From Panacagrimonas sp046594215 (GTDB lineage Bacteria; Pseudomonadota; Gammaproteobacteria; Nevskiales; Nevskiaceae): DNA of 64,000 bases. Position 1 is the stretch's first letter, and the number at the start of each line of letters is the position of its first letter. Under the pieces are notes generated by a model. The model saw only the letters and a program-made list of their open reading frames with translations, was not told where the DNA came from and did no database searches. Location: the NCBI GenBank assembly GCA_046594215.1, contig JBKJPX010000057.1, positions 1 through 64,000 on the forward strand, given 5' to 3'. The translations under genes were made by a program, and so were the position numbers. Of this stretch, positions 24,106 through 32,711 are shown piece by piece.

Positions 24106-24130
24106 AAAAAAGCCCGCCGGTTGGCGGGCC
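24106..24130 (-). terminator. rho-independent terminator of the rcnB-like gene
   Basis: The minus strand reads GCCCGCCAACCGGCGGGC followed by six T. The stem is seven to eight GC pairs. It lies 40 bases after the stop of the rcnB-like gene. Confidence 0.85.
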
Positions 24131-24170
24131 TCGACTGCTTGCAGTCTGACGTGGAGCGCACGACGCATCC

Positions 24171-24764
24171 TTACTGGAAGATGCCGTACACCACGGCCGC
24201 GACGATACCGGTGGCGACCGCCATGAGCACGACGTCATGATCGACGCGCACCCACTGGTGACCGCGCGGCGGGTTGTACAGGCGATACGTGCGGTAGTCT
24301 TCGACCACGTAGCGCGAGTTGCGATAGCCGGAAGGCAGGCGCTGGCCGGCGCGCCAGGAGTGATACGCGTAGCCGCGCGGCGCGTGGTACGGACTCACGC
24401 GATAACGCGCACCCTGCCACTGCCGTTCGCGACGGTCGTCGTTGCGGTCGTGATGCCAGTCGCCATGGCGATCGTTGTCATGCCGGCCGTTGTCGTGGCG
24501 GTCGTTGTCGTGGCGATCGTTGTCGTGGCGATCGTTGTCATGGCGGTCTTTGGCCTGGCGATCGTTGTCGTGGTCGTCGCGGCGGTTATCGCTCCAGCGA
24601 TTGTTGTCGTGGTTGTCACGGTCGTCGCGGCGATCGACCACGACCGCCGGTGCGCGGTTGCGGTCGGAACCGTGCCGATAGTCCTGCGACGACTGGGCCA
24701 TCGCCGCCGGCGCAACCGCAAGCCCGAGGCTAAGGGTTGAAACGAAGAGCAGTTGCTTGTACAT
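24171..24764 (-). CDS. RcnB-like periplasmic protein with HDNDR repeats
   Basis: The ATG at 24764 gives 197 residues with a clear signal peptide (MYKQLLFVSTLSLGLAVA, cleavage after AMAQ). The middle (about 45-110) is a highly polar run of five-residue repeats of the type HDNDR. The C-terminal domain has YRVSPYHAPRGYAYHSWRAG (in parts), LPSGYRNSRYVVEDYRTYRLYNPP (in parts) and GHQWVRVDHDVVLMAVATGIV, the signature of the RcnB/YohN family, which affects nickel and cobalt efflux in E. coli. The gene is separated from the hydrogenase locus by two genes, so a link to its nickel need is only suggestive. Confidence 0.85.
   Translation of the reverse strand: MYKQLLFVSTLSLGLAVAPAAMAQSSQDYRHGSDRNRAPAVVVDRRDDRDNHDNNRWSDNRRDDHDNDRQAKDRHDNDRHDNDRHDNDRHDNGRHDNDRHGDWHHDRNDDRRERQWQGARYRVSPYHAPRGYAYHSWRAGQRLPSGYRNSRYVVEDYRTYRLYNPPRGHQWVRVDHDVVLMAVATGIVAAVVYGIFQ
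24466..24570. repeat. seven tandem 15-bp units inside the rcnB-like gene
   Basis: The plus strand repeats TGGCGATCGTTGTCG, with one to six substitutions, in units starting at 24466, 24481, 24496, 24511, 24526, 24541 and 24556. Each unit encodes HDNDR or a close variant on the minus strand. Being in frame, unit gain or loss changes protein length without a frameshift. Confidence 0.85.
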
Positions 24765-24973
24765 GGAAAACTCCGTTGGTGGAGACACGAGCCCATCTTG
24801 GGCCGGGGTCACTGAACGACCTCTTTCTGCCAAGCGGGTTTACCGTTCTTTACGCGGCGCAACGATCCGCGCCCAGCATCCGCTGCAGCCCCGGGTTTTC
24901 ACTCGATTCCAAGGCGTCGGCCCGCCATCTACACTGGGACAGTCGTGCAGCGCGGTGCGTACCGGAGAGACCG

Positions 24974-25777
24974 ATGGATTTCAGCAGCAGCCCGGAAGAA
25001 GCCGTCCTCACACGGCAGGATCGCGACGGCGTCGTCACGCTCTGCCTGAATCGCCCGAAGCAGTTCAACGCACTGTCCGAAGAACTGCTCGACGCCCTCC
25101 AAAGCGAGCTGGATTCGGTCGCAAGCGATGCCACGGTACGCTGCGTCGTGCTGGCGGGTGCAGGCAAGGCCTTCTGCGCCGGTCACGACCTGCGCCAGAT
25201 GCGCGCGACGCCGAAGGCCGAGTATTACCAGGCGCTGTTCGCCCGCTGCAGCCGCGTGATGCAGGCGTTGCAGTCGGTGCCCGTTCCCGTCATCGCGCGC
25301 GTGCAGGGCATCGCCACTGCGGCAGGGTGCCAGTTGGTCGGCGCTTGCGACCTGGCGATCGCCGCCGACACGGCGCGCTTCGCGGTGTCCGGAATCAACG
25401 TTGGACTGTTCTGCTCGACGCCGGCCGTGGCCCTATCGCGCAACGTCTCGCCCAAGCGCTCGTTCGATATGCTCGTCACCGGTCGTTTCATCGACGCCAC
25501 GACCGCCGCGGACTGGGGCCTGATCAACGAGGCGGTTCCTGAATCAGATCTCGACGCCGCCGTGCTGGGCAAGTGCGAGGCGATCATGGCCAAGAGTCCG
25601 ACCGCGATCCGCTACGGCAAGGCGATGTTCTATCGGCAGCGCCAGATGACGCTCGAGGACGCATATGCCTTCGCGGGCGACGTGATGGCGCGCAACATGA
25701 TGGAGGACGATGCGGGCGAAGGCGTCGATGCCTTCCTCGGCAAGCGCGTGCCCATGTGGAAACCCGTCGCTAACTGA
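24974..25777 (+). CDS. enoyl-CoA hydratase/isomerase family protein
   Basis: The ATG at 24974 with GGAGAGACC in front gives 267 residues of crotonase fold. Oxyanion-hole segments are visible as AGAGKAFCAGHDLRQM (about 61-76) and ATAAGCQLVGACDLAIAADTARF (in parts, about 117-140). Of the two catalytic glutamates of typical hydratases, the first position lies in the segment TAAGCQLV and is not Glu. The protein more resembles the ECHDC3-like branch of unknown substrate. It acts in the cytoplasm on a CoA thioester. It is monocistronic. Confidence 0.88.
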   Translation: MDFSSSPEEAVLTRQDRDGVVTLCLNRPKQFNALSEELLDALQSELDSVASDATVRCVVLAGAGKAFCAGHDLRQMRATPKAEYYQALFARCSRVMQALQSVPVPVIARVQGIATAAGCQLVGACDLAIAADTARFAVSGINVGLFCSTPAVALSRNVSPKRSFDMLVTGRFIDATTAADWGLINEAVPESDLDAAVLGKCEAIMAKSPTAIRYGKAMFYRQRQMTLEDAYAFAGDVMARNMMEDDAGEGVDAFLGKRVPMWKPVAN

Positions 25778-26058
25778 CACGGCGCCGCCAAGCCTTGTCA
25801 CTTTTCCAGCGCAGGCATCGATCGCGCTGACGCGGCCCGGCCGTTTTCGACGGCCGATGGCGATTCACGCCGCGCCGCGCGCGCTTGTTCGCACCACCGC
25901 CCATCAGGCGCGACACAACACGCGACTCAGAACGGAGGCTCGAGCGGTCCGAAGCGGGGAACGAGCGGCGCCTTACCTGACGACACCCGAATCATCAGAA
26001 CGTTACCGTTGAACGGCTCTTGCACGGATGAAGGCACATCCGATCGAGCGTCCGAACC

Positions 26059-27000
26059 ATGTCGATCCCGGGCAGTCGCCGCGCACTCTCCTTCCACTGG
26101 GTCGCGCGCTGGCTGTTCGCGACGCTCACGCTCGTGACCTCCGTGTCACGCGGCGGCGAACAGTTACTGCCCCCGCTTCCGGGCATGGCGCCCTACTCCC
26201 TGCGGGCCGCGCCTGCGCCGCGCTATACGCGAGCGCCGGATGGCGAAGGACGATTCCGCGTCACCACCGACTTCCACGATCACGACGGTCAGCCGCTGCA
26301 CCTGACCTTCTCCATGCTGGAAGGCGTCAGCCTGGCCTCGATGCAGCAATTCGGATTCGCTCAGGCGGAACTCCTGGCTTTGCACCAGGCCTGCCTGCGG
26401 AAGGGAACCTGCGACCAGGCGGAATTCGATCGTCGCCTGCAGCAGTACTACCGCGACCACGGCCTGCGTGTGCGCCAGATCGCGGGCAGGCCCGCGCGGC
26501 TGACGGTCGACATCGCGAGCGTCGTGCGCCGCAGTCGCGCGCAGATAGAGCCGCTGGCCGCCGCGTTGCGGGACCTCCGCGACAAGCGCGGTCTCGACGC
26601 CGACGCGCTGATGTCCACAGCAGCGGCGCTTGTCCAGGGCGGCATGGAGTACCGGTCGCCGGAGCCGCTGGAGGACGGACGGCAGACGCTGGGCTTCTAC
26701 ACGCCGCCGCGTGCGCTCGAGAAAGGATACGGTGACTGCGACACCAAGTCCGCGCTGCTCGCGGCGATCCTCGCAAACCTCGGCGAGCAGCGGATCATCG
26801 GCGTGCGCGTTCCCGATCACTACTTGCTGGGCGTCGCGCGGCCGGCGCGCGCGGGCGAGGTCCACCTGGGATTCAACGGAGACGACTATGTGCTGATCGA
26901 GGCCGCCGGCCCCGCGCAGCGGCGTCCCGGTGAGATCGGCAAGCAGACTCGCCTGGCGCTGGCGGAAGGACGCGACATCCGCATCGATCCAATTTTCTGA
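26059..27000 (+). CDS. exported transglutaminase-like protein
   Basis: The 313-residue protein begins with an Arg-rich N-region and hydrophobic segment (about 14-28, WVARWLFATLTLVTSVS), a likely signal or anchor. The C-terminal half has the transglutaminase/cysteine-peptidase triad layout: Cys in ALEKGYGDCDTKSALLAAIL (about 222-241), His in VRVPDHYLLGV, and an acidic residue in YVLIEAAG. It would act in the envelope as a peptidase or cross-linking enzyme; the substrate is unknown. The 280 bases before it hold no gene I can support. Confidence 0.75.
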   Translation: MSIPGSRRALSFHWVARWLFATLTLVTSVSRGGEQLLPPLPGMAPYSLRAAPAPRYTRAPDGEGRFRVTTDFHDHDGQPLHLTFSMLEGVSLASMQQFGFAQAELLALHQACLRKGTCDQAEFDRRLQQYYRDHGLRVRQIAGRPARLTVDIASVVRRSRAQIEPLAAALRDLRDKRGLDADALMSTAAALVQGGMEYRSPEPLEDGRQTLGFYTPPRALEKGYGDCDTKSALLAAILANLGEQRIIGVRVPDHYLLGVARPARAGEVHLGFNGDDYVLIEAAGPAQRRPGEIGKQTRLALAEGRDIRIDPIF

Positions 27001-27243
27001 GCGCCGCCCTTCACCCATAGTCCGGACTTACCCATATCTCCGGTCTGAACACGAAGTCCGCAATCACGGGTAATTGGAAAGGGAAATCCCGGACTTCATC
27101 CGCGTTAGGGTCACGGAACGCCGCCTCACGGCAGCGGCATCGCCCGCATTGCCGTCCCACGTGCAGGGCTTGATGATTCCGCTGACCTACCGGTGATGCC
27201 GTGGGACCACCGGAATCGAAAACAAACGGACTCAAAAAAGGCC

Positions 27244-28011
27244 ATGCTCGAATATCGACCGCTTGAGGAGATCATCCGCCATAAGGGCCTGCGCATCGTC
27301 CTGGTACGCGGTATGCCCAGCCCCTGGGGACAGGCGGCCAAGGCGATCATGGAGGTCAAGAAGCTCGACTACGCCGTTGCGCCGCAGGACCCCGGCGGCG
27401 AGAACGAAGCCCTGCTCGCGTGGTCCGGCCAGACCAGCGGCCCCGTCGTCGCCTGGGCCGACGAGCCGCCGCGCCACTACTGGCTCGATATCCTCATGCT
27501 GCTCGAACGCCTCGCGCCGACGCCGTCGCTGGTTCCGTCGGACGCCACCCAGCGCGCGTTGATGATCGGCCTGTCGCACGAGGTCTGCGGCGAACTCGGC
27601 GTCGGCTGGAACCGCCGGCTGCAGCTTTTCGCGCCAGCGATGGAGTCCGGCAATCCGCCGGAAGGCGTCGCGCGCATGTGCGCGAAGTACGGCTACAGCA
27701 AAGCGGCGCTCGAGAGCGCGACCGACCGCACGGTGGGGATCCTTCACGCACTGACCCGGCAACTCGAAGCCCAGCGGGCGCGCGGAGTGAACTTCTTCAT
27801 CGGAGACGCGCTGACTGCGCTCGACATCTACTGGGTCACGTTCATGAATCTCATGGACCCGCTGCCGCCGGAAGTCTGCCCGATGCCGGAGGCCTACCGC
27901 CCCGGCTTCAAAGTCAGCGACCCGGCAATCGTATCCGCCCTCGATCCGGTCCTCGTCGAACATCGCGACCGAATCTTCAAGGCCTACTTCCGTAACCCCA
28001 TGGAGCTCTGA
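27244..28011 (+). CDS. glutathione S-transferase-like protein
   Basis: The ATG at 27244 gives 255 residues. The N-terminus (VLVRGMPSPWGQAAKAIMEVK) has the thioredoxin-fold beginning of GST-like proteins, with SPWGQ where the catalytic Ser or Cys usually lies. PGGENEALLAWSGQTSGPVVAW (in parts) corresponds to the cis-proline region. The C-terminal part is all-helical, with FFIGDALTALDIYWVTFMNL, the N-capping-box region of GST C-domains. Substrate is unknown. It is monocistronic, and the tRNA-Ala follows in the opposite direction. Confidence 0.75.
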   Translation: MLEYRPLEEIIRHKGLRIVLVRGMPSPWGQAAKAIMEVKKLDYAVAPQDPGGENEALLAWSGQTSGPVVAWADEPPRHYWLDILMLLERLAPTPSLVPSDATQRALMIGLSHEVCGELGVGWNRRLQLFAPAMESGNPPEGVARMCAKYGYSKAALESATDRTVGILHALTRQLEAQRARGVNFFIGDALTALDIYWVTFMNLMDPLPPEVCPMPEAYRPGFKVSDPAIVSALDPVLVEHRDRIFKAYFRNPMEL

Positions 28012-28155
28012 GACGGAGGGGCAGCGCGCGTCGGACGAAACGAGCCGGCATTCAGGCAGGCAGGCAAAAGAGCAACGAGACAGAGGGCGCGGGCGGTGGC
28101 CCGGTTGCCGCGGCGCCTGACGCTGGCGGGCGCCGGTCGGTTCGCAACAGGTGTT

Positions 28156-28231
<76 letters not shown>

Positions 28232-28501
28232 ACACGAAAACCTGCTGCTACCCCTGCCGAGCCGGTGGCGGCCTCGTGAGGGGCCGGGATTATAACGACG
28301 GGTCGCTGCCCACGATAGTCTGTGGACCCGCTTCGAGGCTTGCGCAAACCGCGTCGTCGCGGGGGTCATGAACGCGGAACGACGCCTGCGAAGGCCTCGA
28401 ATCTGGCTCCTTCGGCGACAGCGAGCCGAAGGTCTTCACGATTCCATCAAAGCCTGCTAAAAGCCCGCCGTCGCAACCCGAATCGGTGAACGTTCCCGCA
28501 C

Positions 28502-28741
28502 ATGGCCCGCAAGCCGAAGCAGAAACCGCAACCCGAAGCGCCCAAGAGCTTCGAGGACCCCGCGCCGTTCGAATCCGAGGGCGGAGACGAAGACGTGAGC
28601 GTCATCGAGCCCGATGATCCGCCGGTGGATGCCCGCGTGCGCGATTGGCGCGACGTCGAGCGGTACAAGGAAATGCGCCAGCTCAGAAACCTGGTCGACG
28701 ACGACCTCGACTTCGAGGACAAGCCGCGCCGCGGCTCGTGA
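28502..28741 (+). CDS. small acidic protein, PA3496-like
   Basis: The 79-residue product starts with a basic, Pro/Gln-rich tail (MARKPKQKPQPEAPK) and continues as a very acidic linker. It ends in the helical segment RDWRDVERYKEMRQLRNLVDDDL. That last segment resembles small gammaproteobacterial proteins annotated as PA3496-family putative envelope integrity proteins; I am not certain. No signal peptide, membrane segment or cysteine. Confidence 0.65.
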   Translation: MARKPKQKPQPEAPKSFEDPAPFESEGGDEDVSVIEPDDPPVDARVRDWRDVERYKEMRQLRNLVDDDLDFEDKPRRGS

Positions 28742-28796
28742 CACGCGTGCGCGCCGGCCGCTGAAGTCCGTGCTCTTCAGCCTCGTCGCCTCTTGA

Positions 28797-29489
28797 TCAA
28801 GCGGGCAAGCCGGGCAGGATCTGCTGCATCGCCTCCTCGGGCGTGTCCGCGTACGAAAAAAGGTCCAGGTCTTCGCGCCGGATCAGGCCGCGACGCGCAA
28901 ACGATTCAAAATTGATCGTTTCGGTCCAGAACGAGCGGTCGTAGAGCACGATCGGCATGGGCGAGGACTTGCCGGTCTGCGTCAGCGTCAGCAACTCGAA
29001 CAACTCGTCCATCGTCCCGAAGCCGCCGGGGAAGATCACGGCGGCACGCGCAAGGTTCATGAACCAGAACTTGCGCATGAAGAAGTAATGGAACACCACG
29101 CTGCGCCGATCGTCGACGAAGGGGTTCGCCTGCTCCTCGTGCGGCAGCGAGATGTTCAGTCCCACGTTGAGCGCCGCGTCCACGCGCGCCGCGCCCTCGT
29201 GCGCCGCCTGCATGATGCCGGGGCCGCCGCCGGTGACGATGTAGTAGCGCTCCGGCACGGCGTGCATCTGCGTGGTCCAGCGCGCGATCAACTCGGCCAG
29301 CGCGGCCGCGTCCTGGTACGAGGGTGATTCTTTCGGCAGGCGTGCAGATCCGAACAGGATGACGCCGCGACGGATGTCGAGCTCGCGAAAGCGGCGCTCC
29401 GGATCGAGGTACTCGCACAGCAGCCGCACCGTGCGCGCGTCCGGACTCATGAGGAAATCCGGGTTGAGGTAGGACTTGGGCAGCTTCAT
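28797..29489 (-). CDS. LOG-family cytokinin-type nucleoside monophosphate phosphoribohydrolase (TIGR00730-like)
   Basis: The ATG at 29489 gives 230 residues. The Rossmann-like LOG core shows VTGGGPGIMQAAHEG (nucleotide-binding) and FPGGFGTMDELFELL (the PGGxGTxxE signature). These enzymes release ribose 5-phosphate from nucleoside monophosphates; bacterial members such as PpnN act on purine and pyrimidine nucleotides. A longer start at 29540 is possible but adds a sequence without similarity. It lies downstream of, and in the same direction as, the acyl-CoA synthetase, separated by a strong inverted repeat. Confidence 0.9.
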   Translation of the reverse strand: MKLPKSYLNPDFLMSPDARTVRLLCEYLDPERRFRELDIRRGVILFGSARLPKESPSYQDAAALAELIARWTTQMHAVPERYYIVTGGGPGIMQAAHEGAARVDAALNVGLNISLPHEEQANPFVDDRRSVVFHYFFMRKFWFMNLARAAVIFPGGFGTMDELFELLTLTQTGKSSPMPIVLYDRSFWTETINFESFARRGLIRREDLDLFSYADTPEEAMQQILPGLPA

Positions 29490-29562
29490 CAGGGAGGGCT
29501 CGTCGGCACAGCGGGGAGGCGATCTTAGAACCTGAGACAACTCAGGCGTTCGTACCCGCGTG

Positions 29563-29625
29563 ACCCGGACGAAGTCCGCGAGCTTTTTCGGCGCCGAGCG
29601 CGACAGCCCCGGCCTTCGTCCGGAC
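29563..29625. repeat. REP-like inverted repeat between two minus-strand genes
   Basis: CCGGACGAAG at about 29564-29573 is perfectly complementary to CTTCGTCCGG about 40 bases later, so the RNA can form a long stem. The arm CCCGGACGAAGTCCG is shared with the repeat at 8586. It probably ends or insulates the acyl-CoA synthetase transcript. Confidence 0.6.
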
Positions 29626-29631
29626 TATGGC

Positions 29632-31308
29632 TCACGCGTCCCAGACCACCTTCGCCCGCATGCCCGTCCAGCCCGCCACACGCGGCTCGTAGTGCTTCTC
29701 CACTACGTTGCGCTTGACCTTGAGCGTGGGCGTGATGAACCCGTTCTCCACCGTCCACGCCTGGGGGCTGAGTGCGATGAAATCCAGCTGCTCATGCGGA
29801 TCGAGCTGGGCGTTCACCGCGGCCAGGTGCGCTTCCAGCGAGCGGCCCAGCGCATCGCGATGCGCCGGATCCTTCCGGGATGCCGAGATCTCCTCTGCGG
29901 CCAGGATCACGACCGCGAACGGTTGCGCGCTGTCGGCGCCCATCACGCAGCAGGCCTCGACGCCTGTGTGCGCCGCGAGGCGGCTCTCGATCGGCGCGGG
30001 TGCCACGTACTTGCCCTTCGAGGTCTTGAACAGCTCTTTCGCACGGCCGGTGATGCGCAGGCGGCCCAACGAGTCGATCTCGCCCAGGTCGCCCGTGCGC
30101 AGCCAGCCGTCGTCAGTCATCGTCTCGCGCGTCTTCTCGGGTTCGAGGTAGTAGCCCTTCATCAAACCGGGGCTGCGCATCAACACCTCGCCCGATTCCG
30201 AGAGCTTCTGCTCCACGCCAGGATAGGGTTCGCCGACATAGCCCACGCGCTCGCGACCGGGCACGTTGGAGTGCGAACAGCCGAAGTTCTCGGTCATGCC
30301 ATAGGCCTCGAGCAGCGGCAACCCGAGGCGGCTGTACCAGTCGAGCAACGCCGGCGGCATCGGCGCCGCCCCACCGAGCGCGAGGCGCGTGGCATCCAGG
30401 CCCATGCCGGAGAGGATCTTCTTCCTCACGACGCGGTTGAGAAGGGGGATGCGCAGAAGGCGGTCAAGTTTTTCTTTCGGCATCTTCGCGAACACGCCCT
30501 GCTGGAACTTCACCCAAAGGCGCGGAACGGTGCCGAACACGGTGGGGCGCGCCGCGCGCAGATCCCGCGCGAAGGTCTCCAGCGACTCGGCAAAGAAGAT
30601 GCGGAAGCCCGCGCAAAAAGAGCCGCACTCCAGCGCCCAGCGCTCCGCGACGTGCGACAGCGGCAGGTGCGACAGCATGCGATCGGCGGGCGATGCGCGA
30701 TACCGGCGCTCGAGCGAACGCGCGGCCCACCCCATCGCGGCGAAATCGTGCATCACGCCCTTGGGCATGCCGGTGGTGCCTGAGGTGTAGATGATCGTGC
30801 CCAGGTCACTGCCCGCGCGCACAGGACTGCCGGGCAGCGGCGCGGTACGCGCGACAATCTCTTCCCAGAGCGGGTGATTCTCCTGCGGCGCCAGGGGCAG
30901 GAGCACGCGGCCGATGCCTGTGGGAATGCCCGCCGTCATCGTCGGCCAGTCGTCGAGCTTGCCGATGAAGCAGAGCTTCGAGCCGCTGTGCTCCAGCACC
31001 TGGCGCACCGACTCGGCCGTGAGCGTCGGATACAGCGGCACCGACACGTGACCGGACATGAAGATGGCGAGGTCCGCGATGATCCAGTGTGCGCAATTCT
31101 TCGAGATGATCGCGATGCGCGAGCCCGGCTCCCAGCCGTGGCCCTGCAGGTGAGCAGCCATGCGCCGCGCCTCGTCGCCGACCTGTTTCCAAGTCCAGTC
31201 GCGCACCACGCCGCCGCCCATTGGCTGCGTCAGGTAGATCGCATGGGGCTGCACCTTCTCCCAGTAGTAGAAACCTTCGAGCGGCAGCGCCTGGGGAGCG
31301 TGGATCAT
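29632..31308 (-). CDS. AMP-forming acyl-CoA synthetase (FadD/FACS-like)
   Basis: The 558-residue adenylate-forming enzyme has A3 motif TIIYTSGTTGMPKGVMH (about 171-187), A5 EAYGMTENFG, A7 GWLRTGDLGEID, A8 RITGRAKELFKTSKGKYVAP (with the hinge) and A10 lysine VKRNVVEKHY near the C-terminus. It activates a carboxylic acid, probably a medium or long fatty acid, to its CoA ester. It is divergent from the acyl-CoA dehydrogenase at 31409, an arrangement that suggests one fatty-acid or related catabolic unit; the space between them (31309-31408) must hold both promoters. Confidence 0.92.
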   Translation of the reverse strand: MIHAPQALPLEGFYYWEKVQPHAIYLTQPMGGGVVRDWTWKQVGDEARRMAAHLQGHGWEPGSRIAIISKNCAHWIIADLAIFMSGHVSVPLYPTLTAESVRQVLEHSGSKLCFIGKLDDWPTMTAGIPTGIGRVLLPLAPQENHPLWEEIVARTAPLPGSPVRAGSDLGTIIYTSGTTGMPKGVMHDFAAMGWAARSLERRYRASPADRMLSHLPLSHVAERWALECGSFCAGFRIFFAESLETFARDLRAARPTVFGTVPRLWVKFQQGVFAKMPKEKLDRLLRIPLLNRVVRKKILSGMGLDATRLALGGAAPMPPALLDWYSRLGLPLLEAYGMTENFGCSHSNVPGRERVGYVGEPYPGVEQKLSESGEVLMRSPGLMKGYYLEPEKTRETMTDDGWLRTGDLGEIDSLGRLRITGRAKELFKTSKGKYVAPAPIESRLAAHTGVEACCVMGADSAQPFAVVILAAEEISASRKDPAHRDALGRSLEAHLAAVNAQLDPHEQLDFIALSPQAWTVENGFITPTLKVKRNVVEKHYEPRVAGWTGMRAKVVWDA

Positions 31309-31408
31309 GAGGAGTTCGAAGACGGTTAGCGTTGATCGTGACTTGAACGGATGCTAGCTCAGGACTAGCGTGGGCAACGATCGAAATTCCCTGGGAGCGG
31401 TAATCCGA

Positions 31409-32554
31409 ATGACCTACGCCTCACCCTTTTATGACAAGGATCACGAAGACTTTCGCGCACAGGCGCGACGCTTCGTGGAAAAAGAGATTTCACCCTACGT
31501 CGAGGCCTGGGAAACCGCAGGGCGCATGCCGCGTGAGCTGCACCTCAAGGCGGCGGAAGCCGGCCTGCTGCAGATCGGTTTTCCCGAACGCTGCGGCGGC
31601 ATCGAAGTGCCCGACCTGTTCTACGGCATCGTACTGACCGAAGAACTCGCGCGCTCGGGCAGCGGCGGCGTCATCGCCGGCCTCATGAGCCACAGCATCG
31701 GGACCCCGCCGATCTGCCACGTGGGCTCTCCCGAATTGCAGGCGCGCTTCGCACGGCCCGTACTCGAGGGCCGCAAGATCGCGGCGCTGGCAATCACGGA
31801 GCCCGGCGGCGGCTCGGACGTGGCCAACCTCAAGACGCGCGCCGAGCGCGACGGCGACCACTACGTCGTCAACGGCTCCAAGACCTTCATCACCTCGGGC
31901 ATGCGCGCCGACTACCTGACCTGCGCCGTGCGCACCGGCGGGCCGGGCATGGGGGGCGTCTCGCTGCTCGTGATCGAGGGCGACACCCCGGGACTGAGCC
32001 GCACCCCGCTCGACAAGATGGGCTGGCGCTGCTCGGATACCGCGACGCTCTACTTCGACAACTGCCGCGTGCCCGTGGCCAACCTTGTCGGCCGCGAGAA
32101 CCAGGGCTTCATGGCGATCATGCTCAATTTCAATCAGGAGCGGATCATGCTCGCGGCGCAGGCCTATGCCTTCGCCAAGGTCTGCTGCGAGGAGTCCATG
32201 GACTACGCGCGCTCGCGCGAGACGTTCGGCAAGGCGCTGATCCGCAATCAGGTCATGCGCCATAAGCTGGTGGACATGCGCATGCGGCTGGAGGCCGTGA
32301 AGGCGAATCTCGACCTCATCGCCTGGCGGGTCTCGAACCGGCAGGTCCCGATCGCCGAGGTCTGCATGCTCAAGAACTTCGCCTGTACCTCGCTGGAGTG
32401 GATCGCCAACGAGTCCATGCAGGTCTTCGGTGGCGCCGGCTACCTGCGAGGCGCGAAAGTCGAACGCATCTATCGCGAGACCAAGGTCCTGACCATCGGC
32501 GGCGGGTCGCTGGAAATCATGAAAGACCTGGCCGCCAAACAGCTCGGCATGTGA
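31409..32554 (+). CDS. acyl-CoA dehydrogenase
   Basis: The ATG at 31409 gives 381 residues; a GTG at 31370 is possible. The family motifs are ALAITEPGGGSDVANLKT (FAD- and substrate-binding), FITSGMRADYLT, and the C-terminal signature QVFGGAGYLRGAKVERIYRETKV (in parts). The usual catalytic glutamate position of the short/medium-chain group falls in IYRE-T, as expected. It introduces the alpha-beta double bond in an acyl-CoA with electron-transferring flavoprotein as acceptor. Divergent from the acyl-CoA synthetase. Confidence 0.93.
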   Translation: MTYASPFYDKDHEDFRAQARRFVEKEISPYVEAWETAGRMPRELHLKAAEAGLLQIGFPERCGGIEVPDLFYGIVLTEELARSGSGGVIAGLMSHSIGTPPICHVGSPELQARFARPVLEGRKIAALAITEPGGGSDVANLKTRAERDGDHYVVNGSKTFITSGMRADYLTCAVRTGGPGMGGVSLLVIEGDTPGLSRTPLDKMGWRCSDTATLYFDNCRVPVANLVGRENQGFMAIMLNFNQERIMLAAQAYAFAKVCCEESMDYARSRETFGKALIRNQVMRHKLVDMRMRLEAVKANLDLIAWRVSNRQVPIAEVCMLKNFACTSLEWIANESMQVFGGAGYLRGAKVERIYRETKVLTIGGGSLEIMKDLAAKQLGM

Positions 32555-32711
32555 GGCAAAAACCCCCTTTGCAAAGTCCAGCAAAGTCAGTACATTGCCA
32601 CCTGAACTTAAAGTTCATGCTAGGCACGGGTCGTGGAGTGGGCGAAAACGCTCCTTCCGCATCCTGGGCTTCCGCAGTGTCCAGGGGTGTAAATCGCGTT
32701 ACGGGGGATGC

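Noticed and set aside
24466..24570. Possible CRISPR-like array (regular 15-bp repeats)
   Set aside because: Units are directly adjacent without spacers and encode an in-frame HDNDR repeat; no cas gene is present. I saw no CRISPR array in the window.
27001..27243. Repeated CGGACTTxxxC strings upstream of the GST-like gene, considered as a riboswitch or operator
   Set aside because: The strings are short, unequally spaced and do not make a convincing fold.
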